Part shown: positions 50,210 to 60,210 of the stretch, piece after piece
Layout of the letters: each line of letters starts with the position of its first letter
Numbering within the stretch: position 1 is the stretch's first letter
DNA from: Cronobacter malonaticus LMG 23826
Lineage (GTDB): Bacteria > Pseudomonadota > Gammaproteobacteria > Enterobacterales > Enterobacteriaceae
Direction: 5' to 3'
Assembly (NCBI RefSeq): GCF_001277215.2
Contig: NZ_CP013940.1
Coordinates: forward strand, 1,178,001 to 1,242,000
DNA length: 64,000 nucleotides
The notes under the pieces: model-generated
Told to the model about the DNA's origin: nothing
The model's database searches: none
Seen by the model: only the letters and a program-made list of their open reading frames with translations
Made by a program: the position numbers and the translations under genes

Positions 50210-52846
50210 ATGAGCGACCTTGCCAGAGAAATTACACCGGTCAACATTGAGGAAGAGTTAAAGAACTCCTATCTGGATTACGCGATGTCGGTTATTGTCG
50301 GCCGCGCGCTTCCGGATGTCCGAGATGGCCTCAAGCCGGTACACCGTCGCGTACTTTACGCCATGAACGTATTGGGCAATGACTGGAATAAAGCCTACAA
50401 AAAATCCGCCCGTGTCGTTGGTGACGTAATCGGTAAATACCATCCCCACGGTGATTCCGCCGTCTACGATACCATTGTACGTATGGCTCAGCCGTTCTCG
50501 CTGCGCTATACGCTGGTGGATGGTCAGGGCAACTTCGGTTCTATCGACGGCGACTCCGCTGCGGCGATGCGTTATACGGAAATCCGTCTGGCGAAAATCG
50601 CCCATGAACTGATGGCCGACCTCGACAAAGAAACCGTTGATTTTGTCGATAACTATGACGGCACGGAAAAGATCCCGGACGTCATGCCGACTAAAATCCC
50701 GAACCTGCTGGTAAACGGGGCTTCCGGTATCGCGGTCGGGATGGCAACCAACATTCCGCCGCATAACCTGACGGAAGTCATCAACGGCTGCCTCGCCTAT
50801 ATCGATGATGAAGATATCAGCATCGAAGGGCTGATGGAGCATATCCCCGGCCCGGATTTCCCGACTGCCGCTATCATTAATGGCCGTCGCGGCATTGAAG
50901 AGGCGTACCGCACCGGGCGCGGCAAAATCTACATTCGCGCGCGCGCGGAAGTGGAAGTCGATCCGAAAAACGGCCGCGAAACCATCATCGTGCACGAAAT
51001 TCCGTATCAGGTGAACAAAGCGCGCCTGATCGAGAAAATCGCCGAGCTGGTGAAAGAGAAACGCGTCGAAGGCATCAGCGCGCTGCGCGACGAGTCTGAT
51101 AAAGACGGTATGCGCATTGTTATTGAGATCAAACGCGACGCCGTGGGCGAAGTGGTGCTCAATAACCTCTATTCCCAGACGCAGCTGCAGGTGTCTTTCG
51201 GTATCAACATGGTCGCGCTGCACCACGGTCAGCCGAAGATCATGACGCTGAAAGAGATTCTGGCGGCGTTTGTTCGCCACCGTCGTGAAGTCGTGACCCG
51301 CCGCACCATCTTCGAACTGCGCAAAGCCCGCGAGCGCGCGCATATCTTAGAAGGTCTGGCGATTGCGCTGGCCAACATCGATCCGATTATCGAGCTGATT
51401 CGCCGCGCGCCGACCCCGTCGGAAGCAAAAGCGGGCCTCATCGCGCAGGCGTGGGAGCTTGGCACCGTTTCTGCGATGCTGGAGCGCGCCGGTGATGACG
51501 CCGCGCGTCCGGAGTGGCTGGAGCCGGAGTTCGGTATTCGCGATGGCAAATACTGGCTGACCGAGCAACAGGCGCAGGCGATCCTCGATCTGCGTCTGCA
51601 AAAGCTCACCGGCCTTGAGCATGAAAAACTGCTCGACGAGTATAAAGAGCTGCTGGAGCAAATCGCAGAGCTGCTGCATATCCTCGGCAGCGCCGACCGT
51701 CTGATGGAAGTGATCCGCGAAGAGCTGGAGCTTATCCGCGATCAGTTCGGCGACGAGCGCCGCACCGAAATTACCGCTAACAGCGCCGATATCAACATCG
51801 AAGATCTGATCAACCAGGAAGATGTGGTGGTCACCCTGTCTCACCAGGGCTATGTGAAATATCAGCCGCTGACGGATTACGAAGCGCAGCGCCGCGGTGG
51901 TAAAGGCAAATCCGCCGCACGTATTAAAGAAGAAGACTTTATCGACCGCCTGCTGGTGGCCAACACCCACGATACGATCCTCTGCTTCTCCAGCCGTGGT
52001 CGTCTCTACTGGATGAAAGTCTACCAGTTGCCGGAAGCGAGCCGTGGCGCGCGTGGACGTCCTATCGTCAACCTGCTGCCGCTGGAAGCGAACGAGCGTA
52101 TCACCGCGATCCTGCCGGTACGCGAGTATGAAGAAGGCGTTAACGTCTTTATGGCGACCGCGAGCGGCACCGTGAAGAAAACGGCGCTGACCGAATTCAG
52201 CCGTCCGCGTACCGCCGGTATCATCGCGGTGAACCTGAACGAAGGCGATGAGCTTATCGGCGTCGACCTGACCGCAGGGAAAGACGAAGTGATGCTGTTC
52301 TCCGCGCAGGGCAAAGTGGTGCGCTTTAAAGAAGACGCGGTGCGTCCGATGGGCCGTACCGCCACCGGCGTGCGCGGTATTCGCCTCGGCGAAGGCGACA
52401 GCGTGGTGTCGCTTATCGTTCCGCGCGGCGAAGGCGCTATCCTGACGGCCACCCAGAACGGTTACGGTAAGCGTACCGCGGTGGAAGAGTACCCGACCAA
52501 GTCGCGTGCGACGAAAGGGGTTATCTCCATCAAAGTGACCGATCGCAACGGGCCGGTGGTCGGCGCGGTGCAGGTCGATGACGCTGACCAGATCATGATG
52601 ATCACCGACGCCGGTACGCTTGTGCGTACGCGCGTGTCGGAAATTAGCGTGGTAGGCCGTAACACCCAGGGCGTTATCCTCATCCGTACTGCGGAAGATG
52701 AAAACGTGGTGGGTCTGCAGCGTGTCGCTGAACCGGTGGATGACGAAGAGCTCGACTCTATCGACGGCAGCGTGGCGGAAGGCGATGACGACATCGCGCC
52801 GGAAACCGACGCCGACGACGATGCGGCGGACGACGCAGACGAGTAA
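50210..52846 (+). CDS. gyrA: DNA gyrase subunit A
   Basis: An 878-residue type II topoisomerase subunit that cleaves and rejoins DNA. The N-terminal winged-helix region has [17 protein letters not shown] with Ser83 and Asp87, both the quinolone-sensitive residues, and the catalytic Tyr122 in [10 protein letters not shown]. The GyrA-box QRRGGKG near residue 560 starts the C-terminal DNA-wrapping beta-pinwheel. The acidic C-terminal tail (rich in Asp/Glu after about 845) is typical of enterobacteria. A strong terminator follows. Single gene, divergent from ubiG. Confidence 0.99.
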   Translation: MSDLAREITPVNIEEELKNSYLDYAMSVIVGRALPDVRDGLKPVHRRVLYAMNVLGNDWNKAYKKSARVVGDVIGKYHPHGDSAVYDTIVRMAQPFSLRYTLVDGQGNFGSIDGDSAAAMRYTEIRLAKIAHELMADLDKETVDFVDNYDGTEKIPDVMPTKIPNLLVNGASGIAVGMATNIPPHNLTEVINGCLAYIDDEDISIEGLMEHIPGPDFPTAAIINGRRGIEEAYRTGRGKIYIRARAEVEVDPKNGRETIIVHEIPYQVNKARLIEKIAELVKEKRVEGISALRDESDKDGMRIVIEIKRDAVGEVVLNNLYSQTQLQVSFGINMVALHHGQPKIMTLKEILAAFVRHRREVVTRRTIFELRKARERAHILEGLAIALANIDPIIELIRRAPTPSEAKAGLIAQAWELGTVSAMLERAGDDAARPEWLEPEFGIRDGKYWLTEQQAQAILDLRLQKLTGLEHEKLLDEYKELLEQIAELLHILGSADRLMEVIREELELIRDQFGDERRTEITANSADINIEDLINQEDVVVTLSHQGYVKYQPLTDYEAQRRGGKGKSAARIKEEDFIDRLLVANTHDTILCFSSRGRLYWMKVYQLPEASRGARGRPIVNLLPLEANERITAILPVREYEEGVNVFMATASGTVKKTALTEFSRPRTAGIIAVNLNEGDELIGVDLTAGKDEVMLFSAQGKVVRFKEDAVRPMGRTATGVRGIRLGEGDSVVSLIVPRGEGAILTATQNGYGKRTAVEEYPTKSRATKGVISIKVTDRNGPVVGAVQVDDADQIMMITDAGTLVRTRVSEISVVGRNTQGVILIRTAEDENVVGLQRVAEPVDDEELDSIDGSVAEGDDDIAPETDADDDAADDADE

Positions 52847-52884
52847 TCGTCACGCGGCTTTCGCACACCGTGTTTTCTCCTGTA

Positions 52885-52915
52885 AAAGGGCCGGTCTGAC
52901 CGGCCCTTTCTTTTT
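52885..52915 (+). terminator. intrinsic terminator after gyrA
   Basis: AAAGGGCCGG (52885-52894) pairs with CCGGCCCTTT (52900-52909) across TCTGA, followed by CTTTTTG. The ten-base-pair stem makes it one of the strongest terminators in the window. Confidence 0.95.
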
Positions 52916-53031
52916 GCGGCGCAGGCTGCTCTGAATATCGCCGGATAATCGCGTTGCCGTTGCGGCACAAGGGTTTTGCGGCTACCTTAACGGCATTCCT
53001 TTTTCATACCTCACGGCTGGCTGGTGCCCCT

Positions 53032-55881
53032 TTGAAATACTTCGTCTCTTTCCGCTCGACGCTTAAAGTGTCTCGCTATCTTTTCCGGGCGCTGGCGCTG
53101 CTGCTCTGGCTGCTTATCGCCCTGTTTTCGGTGTTTTACATCGTAAGCGCGCTGCATGTGAAAGAGTCGGAAATTCGTCAGGAATTTAACCTGAGCTACG
53201 ATCAGGCTCAGCGCTATATTCAGCGCACCTCTGATGTGATGAAAGAGCTGAAGTATGTGGCTGAAAACCGGCTGGAGAATATCGACGCGCTGATGAAAAG
53301 CGGACGCGCGCAAAACGAAGCGCTCACCGCGCCGTCGTTTGTACCGCTGTTTGCCGACTCCGACTGTAATACGCTCGGCACCAGCTGGCGCGGCTCGTTA
53401 CAATCGCTCTCCTGGTTTTTACGCTACTGGCACGACAACTTCTCCGCCGCCTACGACTTAAACCGCGTGTTTCTGATAGGCTCCGATAACCTCTGTATGG
53501 CGGATTTCGGCCTGCGGGAGATCCCGCTTGAGCGCGACAAAACTCTCCAGGCGCTGCATGAGCGCATTATTAAGTATCGCAACGCGCCGCAGGACGAGCG
53601 CGGCAACAGCCTGTTCTGGGTATCGCCTGGCCCGCGTCCGGGCATCGGTAATTTCTACTCCCTGACGCCGGTCTACCTGGCGAACCGCCTGCAGGGGCTG
53701 CTGGGTATTGAGCAGACCATCCGCATTGAAAACTTCTTTACCCCTGGCAGCATGCCGATGGGTGTGACGATCCTGGATGAAAACGATCGACCACTCTTTT
53801 CGCTCACCGGTTCGGAAACGCGTCTTGAGCGTAACGGTGAGTGGGAGCAGGAGCGCGCGTGGTTTGGCTATACGTCTGGCTTTAAGCAGCTGATCCTGAA
53901 AAAAAGCCTGCCGCCGTCGTCGCTCAGCATTGTCTATTCCGTGCCGGTCGATCTGGTGCTGGAGCGTATCCGGATGCTTATCCTCAACGCCGTACTGCTC
54001 AATGTGCTGGTGGGGATTGTATTGTTTACGCTGGCGCGCATGTATGAGCGGCGCATCTTTATTCCGGCGGAAAACGACGCCCAGCGTCTGGAAGAGCATG
54101 AGCAGTTTAACCGTAAAATCGTCGCCTCGGCGCCGGTCGGGATCTGTATTCTGCGCACCCAGGACGGGACCAATATTATCTCCAACGAGCTGGCGCATAA
54201 CTATCTGAACATGCTGACGCATGAAGACCGCCAGCGGCTTACGCAGATTATCTGCGGACAGCAGGTGAATTTCGTCGATGTGCTCACCAGCAACAACACC
54301 AACCTGCAAATCAGCTTCGTGCATTCGCGCTATCGCAATGAAAACGTGGCGATCTGCGTGCTGGTCGATGTCTCGGCGCGCGTCAAAATGGAAGAGTCGC
54401 TGCAGGAGATGGCTCAGGCGGCCGAACAGGCGAGCCAGTCGAAATCAATGTTCCTCGCGACTGTCAGCCATGAGCTGCGCACGCCGCTGTACGGGATTAT
54501 CGGTAACCTTGATCTCCTGCAAACGCAGGAGCTGCCGAAAGGCGTCGATCGTCTGGTGACGGCGATGCACAACTCCTCAAGCCTGCTGCTGAAAATCATC
54601 AGCGATATTCTCGACTTCTCGAAAATCGAATCGGAACAGCTCAAGATCGAGCCGCGCGAGTTTTCACCACGCGAAGTGATGAGCCATATCACCGCCAACT
54701 ATCAGCCACTAGTGGTGCGTAAACAGCTCGGCCTCTACTGCTTTATCGAGCCGGACGTGCCGATGACGCTGCTGGGCGACCCGATGCGTCTGCAACAGGT
54801 CATCTCCAACCTGCTGAGCAACGCCATTAAGTTCACCGATATCGGCTGCATTATTCTGCATGTGGGCACCCAGGGTGATTATCTCTGCTTCCGCGTACGC
54901 GACACCGGCGTCGGTATTCCGGCGAAAGAGGTGGTGCGGCTCTTCGATCCGTTCTTCCAGGTCGGCACTGGCGTGCAGCGCAACTTCCAGGGTACAGGGC
55001 TTGGGCTTGCTATCTGCGAAAAACTCATCAACATGATGGACGGCGATATCTCAGTCGATACCGAGCCGGGCATGGGCAGCCAGTTTACGATTCGTATTCC
55101 GCTCTGGCAGGCGCAGCTGCCGCCGAAGCCCAACGTCGACGGGCTTTCCAATAAGCGCTGCTGGCTGGCGGTACGCAACGCGTCGCTGTGCGAATATTTG
55201 CAGGGCTTGCTCTCGCGCAACAATATTCGCGTACAAAATCATCACGGCGAAACGCCGGATAAAGACGATATCCTGATTACCGACGATGAAAACTGCGTCG
55301 AGTGGCAGGGCAGAGGGGTCATCTTCTTCTGCCGCCGCCATATCGGGATGCCAGTGGAGCGCAGTCCGGGCGTCTGGATGCACAGCGTTGCCGCGCCGCA
55401 TGAGCTTCTGACGTTGCTGGGCCGCATTTACAGCATTAATGTCGATGTGCCGGGCAGCGAGCCTGTGCTGCCGGCCGCCGCTACCAGCGCCGAACAGAAC
55501 GAAGATATGATGATCCTGGTGGTGGATGACCACCCGATTAACCGCAGGTTGCTTGCCGATCAGCTCGGTACGCTGGGTTACCAGTGCCGCACCGCGAATG
55601 ACGGCGTGGACGCGCTCAACGTGCTCAGCAAAAATCATATCGATATCGTGTTAAGCGACGTCAACATGCCAAATATGGACGGTTATCGCCTGACGCAGCG
55701 CATTCGCGAGCTTGGCATGACGCTGCCGGTCGTGGGCGTGACTGCCAACGCGCTGGCGGAAGAGAAGCAGCGCTGTCTGGAATCCGGGATGGACAGCTGT
55801 CTGTCGAAACCGGTGACGCTGGATGTGCTGAAGCAGACGCTGGCGGTGTATGCCGACCGGGTTCGTAAGACGCGCGGCTAA
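53032..55881 (+). CDS. rcsC: hybrid sensor kinase RcsC
   Basis: A 949-residue inner-membrane hybrid kinase at the top of the Rcs envelope-stress phosphorelay. Two transmembrane segments (about 20-41 and 315-335) flank the periplasmic domain; then a PAS-like linker, the H-box FLATVSHELRTPLYGIIGNL with His480, N/G boxes (LLSNAIKFTD, RDTGVGIP, GTGLGLAICEKL), an ABL domain and a receiver with Asp876 (LSDVNMPNMDG). TTG 53032 is chosen because it gives LKYFVSFRSTLKVSRY and exactly the E. coli length of 949; 26 extra upstream codons have no family support. It converges on rcsB. Confidence 0.96.
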   Translation: MKYFVSFRSTLKVSRYLFRALALLLWLLIALFSVFYIVSALHVKESEIRQEFNLSYDQAQRYIQRTSDVMKELKYVAENRLENIDALMKSGRAQNEALTAPSFVPLFADSDCNTLGTSWRGSLQSLSWFLRYWHDNFSAAYDLNRVFLIGSDNLCMADFGLREIPLERDKTLQALHERIIKYRNAPQDERGNSLFWVSPGPRPGIGNFYSLTPVYLANRLQGLLGIEQTIRIENFFTPGSMPMGVTILDENDRPLFSLTGSETRLERNGEWEQERAWFGYTSGFKQLILKKSLPPSSLSIVYSVPVDLVLERIRMLILNAVLLNVLVGIVLFTLARMYERRIFIPAENDAQRLEEHEQFNRKIVASAPVGICILRTQDGTNIISNELAHNYLNMLTHEDRQRLTQIICGQQVNFVDVLTSNNTNLQISFVHSRYRNENVAICVLVDVSARVKMEESLQEMAQAAEQASQSKSMFLATVSHELRTPLYGIIGNLDLLQTQELPKGVDRLVTAMHNSSSLLLKIISDILDFSKIESEQLKIEPREFSPREVMSHITANYQPLVVRKQLGLYCFIEPDVPMTLLGDPMRLQQVISNLLSNAIKFTDIGCIILHVGTQGDYLCFRVRDTGVGIPAKEVVRLFDPFFQVGTGVQRNFQGTGLGLAICEKLINMMDGDISVDTEPGMGSQFTIRIPLWQAQLPPKPNVDGLSNKRCWLAVRNASLCEYLQGLLSRNNIRVQNHHGETPDKDDILITDDENCVEWQGRGVIFFCRRHIGMPVERSPGVWMHSVAAPHELLTLLGRIYSINVDVPGSEPVLPAAATSAEQNEDMMILVVDDHPINRRLLADQLGTLGYQCRTANDGVDALNVLSKNHIDIVLSDVNMPNMDGYRLTQRIRELGMTLPVVGVTANALAEEKQRCLESGMDSCLSKPVTLDVLKQTLAVYADRVRKTRG

Positions 55882-56018
55882 TCGTGACGCGCGTCGTCAT
55901 GCATGAGCGGCGCGCGATGGTTTACGCGTGTGAGGATAAAAACACATGGCGTGTCATCATTAGCGGCATTAATTGATTACGTAAAAAATGGCAGGAAAGC
56001 AGGGCGGGAACAACGGTG

Positions 56019-56043
56019 TGTCCCTGCCCGGCGGGCAGGGACA
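56019..56043. repeat. hairpin between convergent rcsC and rcsB
   Basis: TGTCCCTGCCC (56019-56029) is a perfect complement of GGGCAGGGACA (56033-56043) with a three-base loop, ending 8 bp before the rcsB stop. No T-run adjoins it on either strand; it may stop exonucleases or polymerase between the two convergent Rcs genes (inference). Confidence 0.55.
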
Positions 56044-56050
56044 GCGAGAA

Positions 56051-56701
56051 TTACTCTTTATCCGCAGGCGTCAGGCTTACGGAAGAGAGGTAGTTCAGCA
56101 GCGCGATATCGTTATCCACGCCGAGTTTCATCATCGCCGATTTCTTCTGGCTACTTATGGTTTTAATACTGCGGTTCAGCTTCTTGGCAATTTCAGTCAC
56201 CAGGAAACCTTCGGCGAACAGACGCAGTACTTCGCTCTCTTTCGGCGACAGGCGTTTATCGCCATAGCCGCCTGCGCTAATCTTCTCAAGCAGACGGGAG
56301 ACGCTTTCCGGGGTAAATTTCTTACCTTTTTGCAGCGCAGCCAGCGCTTTCGGCAGATCGGTCGGCGCGCCTTGCTTGAGAACAATCCCTTCGATATCGA
56401 GATCTAACACGGCGCTCAGAATCGCCGGGTTATTGTTCATCGTCAGCACGATAATAGACAAGGTCGGGAAATGACGCTTAATGTATTTAATAAGCGTAAT
56501 GCCATCGCCGTATTTATCGCCCGGCATGGAGAGGTCGGTGATAAGAACGTGTGCGTCTAACTTCGGCAAATTGTTAATTAATGCTGTGGAATCTTCGAAC
56601 TCACCGACAACATTCACCCACTCGATTTGTTCAAGAGATTTGCGAATGCCGAACAGAACAATCGGATGGTCATCGGCAATAATTACGTTCATATTGTTCA
56701 T
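56051..56701 (-). CDS. rcsB: response regulator RcsB
   Basis: A 216-residue NarL/FixJ-type regulator, the DNA-binding output of the Rcs phosphorelay controlling capsule, motility, small RNA and stress genes, alone or with RcsA. The phospho-acceptor is Asp56 in LITDLSMPGDKYGDG; the acidic pocket is in IIADDHPIVLFG, and KQGAPTDLPKAL supplies the conserved lysine. The LuxR-type HTH is LSPKESEVLRLFAEGFLVTEIA through IKTISSQKKSAMMKLG. It is 16 bp downstream of rcsD. Sequence is almost the same as the E. coli protein. Confidence 0.98.
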   Translation of the reverse strand: MNNMNVIIADDHPIVLFGIRKSLEQIEWVNVVGEFEDSTALINNLPKLDAHVLITDLSMPGDKYGDGITLIKYIKRHFPTLSIIVLTMNNNPAILSAVLDLDIEGIVLKQGAPTDLPKALAALQKGKKFTPESVSRLLEKISAGGYGDKRLSPKESEVLRLFAEGFLVTEIAKKLNRSIKTISSQKKSAMMKLGVDNDIALLNYLSSVSLTPADKE

Positions 56702-56717
56702 GTATTAGGCTACCTTG

Positions 56718-59390
56718 CTACAGCAGGCTCTTGACGTAAACGTCAATGTCGCTGATATATTTTTCTATGGCTGTGGCATCCTTCTCGCGAATAAGATGCT
56801 CCAGTGTTTCACATAACTGTTTGCCGGGAACCAGATTCAGCATGGCGAACACCCCCTTCAGGCGGTGCGCCGTCTGCGCCAGCGCAGCAAAATCGCCGGC
56901 GGACGATTCAGTATACAATCTCTGAACATCATCCGGTACCGTATCGACGAACAGCGCATAATAGCCGCTGGCATGAAGCTGCGCATTTTCATCGCCGCCC
57001 ATTGGTGATTCAGGAATATCTTCCTGCGCCAGTTGCTCTTCAATTAGTTGTAGCACTGCTTCCTGCATCGCGTGACTAATATTAAAGTTGACGCGCAGCT
57101 GTCCTGGTCCGATGCGTCGTACGCCGGCCTCATCATCGCTTAAAAGCAGGCCGTTGGCAGTAAGATTAGACGGATTATCAGTCAAAAATATATCGTACTC
57201 TTGACTTGATAATCTTTCGTCCGGCGTGATGCAGGACGCGCCCCACTGTTCGAGCTGGCGCACCACCACATTACGGACTTCGTTCGACGTAATATCGATC
57301 ATCGCGATAACGTCATCCAGCAGGCGCTCGTCGCTCTCTTCAGTCTCCAGCGGCTCTACCGGCATCGTCACATGCAGGGAATAGCGCGTGCCCAGCTCTT
57401 TGCGGGCTTTGATATTCAGATGCCCGCCGAGGCGGCGCGCCAGTTGGTTGCACAGATAGAAGGTGAGGCCGTTGGCTTTGCCGAACTGATCGGTGGACGT
57501 GCCGTTCAGGAACGGGAAGTGCAGGTTGTCGATTTCGCTGTTGCTGATGCCTTCGCCGGTATCGAGCACGCGGAACAGCAGACGCTCGCGCGCGCCTTCT
57601 TCCGCCATAATCTCCAGCGTGATTTTGCCAATCTGCGTGGTGGTGACGGAGTAGTGCAGCAGCATCAGCAGCACTTTGCGCAGCGCCTCGCGATCGCCGT
57701 GGCGCTCTTCATTAGCGGCGAGCTGGTTATTAATCAGCAGTTGCAGACCCTTGCGTTTAATAACCGGCAGCACTTCCGGCACCACTTCGTCGATCAACTC
57801 CTGAATGGTGAAATCGGTCGGCGTCGGGCGCCAGAAATCCGCTTCCAGCTGGTTCACCAGCTGAATTTCATCCACCAGGCGCGCGATGCGTTCGGCCTGT
57901 TCAGCCAGCACCTGGCTTTCCGGTGCCTCAATCAGCGCCGCCTGCTGCGCCAGCTGTTGCGTCGGCTCTTTCAGCGCCGCGCCGATATTCTGCATAAACG
58001 CGGAGCGGCCTTGCTGGTTTTTCTCATACAAACGCTGCGCCTGCTTGAGTTTCTTATTCACCAGGATTTCACGATCCTGATCGCGAATAATGAAAATCTG
58101 GGTGCGCGGCACGACCTGGCTTCGGAACAACCGGATCTCGTACAGCTCGTTATTGACCGTCGCCTGAATAATGCCCTGATGCTGATCCGCCATTGACGTG
58201 ATGTTTTGCAGATTCAGATGCGGCAGCAGGTGGTCGGCGATTTTGTTGCTCATGATAGTGCGGCTGGATTCCTGGTCGTGAACCAGCAGCCCCAGCGGCA
58301 GCACGCTTAAAATCTCTTCATTCAGCGCGCGCAGCATTTGCAGTTCAGCATTGTTCGCGCTGCTGGTGACGGTTTCCACCGGGCGGCTCGGCTGGTGGCG
58401 GAACGTGGTATAGCCAAACAGCGCCAGCGCCAGCAGGCCGATATTGAGCAGCAGCGGCAGCAAGATATTTTGCAGGGTTTCCATCAGCAGAGAGCCGAAC
58501 GGCACTTCCCAGATGATGCGCAGCTGCGTGCTGGTCAGCGCGGAGGAGATCTCAATGCGGTTGCTGTTGAAATTAATGGTGACGCTGTCCGGATCGTCTT
58601 TATTCTGGCCTGTAAGCGCGTTCTGGCTGCTGTCCGGCTCCAGGCGGAAGCTCTCAAGCGGCATGCCTGGCGGGATCAGATCGTTAATCGGCACGTCGAA
58701 CGCAACCACCGTCGCCAGATGGCCCGGCTGATTAAAGGTGGTGCGCAGCGTGAAGTAATAACCGTTCTGCCAGGCGAGTTTACGTAGCGGGGAGAAACTT
58801 TCGCGCTCGTCCAGCGCATTCGCCTGCTGGAGCATCTCGGCGCGGCGCGAATCGGCAATCGCGTTAATGGAATTCTCTTTAAAACCGGAGGAGAGATCTT
58901 TTAACGGTAGCGTGGAGACCAGGATCATACTGTTGTCCTGGCCATTCAGATAATACATCGACCACGGTGCGCCTTCCGCGCCCCACAGCGTGTCGAGATA
59001 ACTCGAAATGCGCTGTGTCATATCGAGCGTCGAGCTGTCGTGCGAGCCGAAAATCAGCGCTTCGGTTTTACGGTGCGGTTTTTCCAGATAATAGACGTCC
59101 TGGCGCAGACGCGTTTCCTGTAACCCTTCGCCGTTCTGGCCTGCGGCGCTGGCGCCGATGTTGTCATAAATCTGCCAGGTGGCGTAACGGTAGGTGTCGA
59201 CCCGTTTATGCAGCGCGTGGGAGATATCGACTATCTGGTAGCTCTTGTCTTTCAGCCAGGCGTTGACGGCGCTCTGGACCATCACGCCCATCGTCACCAG
59301 CAACACCACAATCAGTAAAAGGAAGAAACGGGTAATACTGCCCGGCATAAGGGAAAATTTATTGGGGATCATTGCGTCTGGCTGACTCAT
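56718..59390 (-). CDS. rcsD: phosphotransfer intermediate RcsD (YojN)
   Basis: An 890-residue inner-membrane protein that relays phosphate from RcsC to RcsB. Two transmembrane segments (about 17-42 and 305-325) flank a periplasmic domain. A histidine-kinase-like region (about 455-680) lacks a usable phospho-histidine H-box, an ABL domain follows, and the C-terminal HPt domain contains TAHRLKGVFAMLN with the phospho-acceptor His842. ATG 59390 gives exactly the E. coli length; a 60-codon longer reading is rejected. rcsB follows by 16 bp. The N-terminal tail differs from E. coli before SLMPGSITRFF. Confidence 0.96.
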   Translation of the reverse strand: MSQPDAMIPNKFSLMPGSITRFFLLLIVVLLVTMGVMVQSAVNAWLKDKSYQIVDISHALHKRVDTYRYATWQIYDNIGASAAGQNGEGLQETRLRQDVYYLEKPHRKTEALIFGSHDSSTLDMTQRISSYLDTLWGAEGAPWSMYYLNGQDNSMILVSTLPLKDLSSGFKENSINAIADSRRAEMLQQANALDERESFSPLRKLAWQNGYYFTLRTTFNQPGHLATVVAFDVPINDLIPPGMPLESFRLEPDSSQNALTGQNKDDPDSVTINFNSNRIEISSALTSTQLRIIWEVPFGSLLMETLQNILLPLLLNIGLLALALFGYTTFRHQPSRPVETVTSSANNAELQMLRALNEEILSVLPLGLLVHDQESSRTIMSNKIADHLLPHLNLQNITSMADQHQGIIQATVNNELYEIRLFRSQVVPRTQIFIIRDQDREILVNKKLKQAQRLYEKNQQGRSAFMQNIGAALKEPTQQLAQQAALIEAPESQVLAEQAERIARLVDEIQLVNQLEADFWRPTPTDFTIQELIDEVVPEVLPVIKRKGLQLLINNQLAANEERHGDREALRKVLLMLLHYSVTTTQIGKITLEIMAEEGARERLLFRVLDTGEGISNSEIDNLHFPFLNGTSTDQFGKANGLTFYLCNQLARRLGGHLNIKARKELGTRYSLHVTMPVEPLETEESDERLLDDVIAMIDITSNEVRNVVVRQLEQWGASCITPDERLSSQEYDIFLTDNPSNLTANGLLLSDDEAGVRRIGPGQLRVNFNISHAMQEAVLQLIEEQLAQEDIPESPMGGDENAQLHASGYYALFVDTVPDDVQRLYTESSAGDFAALAQTAHRLKGVFAMLNLVPGKQLCETLEHLIREKDATAIEKYISDIDVYVKSLL

Positions 59391-59787
59391 TATTGTGCGT
59401 AATCCACCGGCCTGCGCCGTGTAAAGAATAAAGAACCGTGCTGCGCCGGCGGCAGCTATCCATTTTTTTGCCTTCTTGTCCTGCAACGTCGCGGTGAAGC
59501 CAGCGCGCGACGCCCGTAGCACAGGGCTTGTCGGGGGCGACAACTGTCGTTTTAACAGTATCGCAAACAATGAAGTATAAAGCGAAACGTATGATTTACC
59601 AGATGGTGAGAACGGTCTGAAACTGCGCCATAAGCGGCGGCTGGTCAGGCTGAGGCGGAGGGATTTTATAGCCTTTTAATGAGGAATGATAATTCGCAGG
59701 CGAACAAAATAACGACAATGTGATTAATTAATAGTCGTTAACTTTACGCTAATTTACCCTGAAATAGTTGAAACTGAAATTTCAGGT

Positions 59788-59881
59788 AAAAAAATGCCGG
59801 ATGCGAGCATCCGGCGGTAATAGGGGTAAAACGAACATTCAGATCTGAATGACGGTAATAAATAAAGTTAATGATGATAGC
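59788..59881 (-). ncRNA. micF: MicF small regulatory RNA
   Basis: A 94-nt RNA read from the minus strand. The 5' end GCTATCATCATTAACTTTA is the known MicF seed that pairs with the ompF ribosome binding site. A CATTCAGATCTGAATG stem-loop follows, then a terminator formed by CCGGATGC/GCATCCGG and seven U residues. The -10 TAGAAT lies at 59889-59894 on the minus strand. MicF represses OmpF and others (lrp in E. coli) under high osmolarity and OmpR control; it is divergent from ompC. Identified by recalled sequence match to E. coli MicF; the mid-hairpin and terminator loop differ in detail. Confidence 0.95.
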
Positions 59882-60048
59882 GGGATTAATTCTAGTGGAC
59901 TCTTCTTATTTGGTTTTGGCATTCAGTGCGGTAAATAATCTGAATGGTTAAGTGTTTGATTTAAATGATTAAAATAAGTTTTCTTGATAATTAGTGCGAA
60001 TATATTTAGCGATTAGTGCGGAAAAAAGTTCCCTTTCATTAATGATTT

Positions 60049-60105
60049 CTTACATTTTGTAGGCATTATGAAACACCTAAAAAGTTTTCGTATCATAATC
60101 CTGTT
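60049..60105 (+). promoter_or_regulatory. OmpR-type sites and ompC promoter
   Basis: TTACATTTTG (60050-60059) and ATGAAACACC (60068-60077) match the tandem half-sites of the E. coli ompC OmpR box C1 region. TATCAT at 60091-60096 is the -10 and transcription should start near 60103-60106, giving a leader of about 105 nt whose end (ATAACAGAGGGTTAATA) is the conserved ompC ribosome binding region, a target for Hfq-dependent small RNAs in E. coli. Confidence 0.7.
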
Positions 60106-60210
60106 GGATTATTCGGCTCCGGTTTCGGACAATGGATTCGCCCACTGGTTCCCTGAATTAGTGAGCAGTGGCAATAATAATATAAAGGCATATAACAGAG
60201 GGTTAATATA

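Larger units (their letters stand above)
59391..60210. other. 820-bp gap between rcsD and ompC
   Basis: This long AT-rich gap contains the rcsD promoter region (59391-59780), the small RNA MicF (59788-59881, minus) with its promoter, and the OmpR-controlled ompC promoter and leader (60049-60210). A 12-bp palindrome CTGAAATTTCAG lies at 59774-59785, just beyond the MicF terminator. Apart from these I see no gene. The arrangement rcsD-micF-ompC is that of E. coli. Confidence 0.75.

Noticed and set aside
50446..50480. Quinolone-resistance substitution in gyrA
   Set aside because: Ser83 and Asp87 are both present, the susceptible type.
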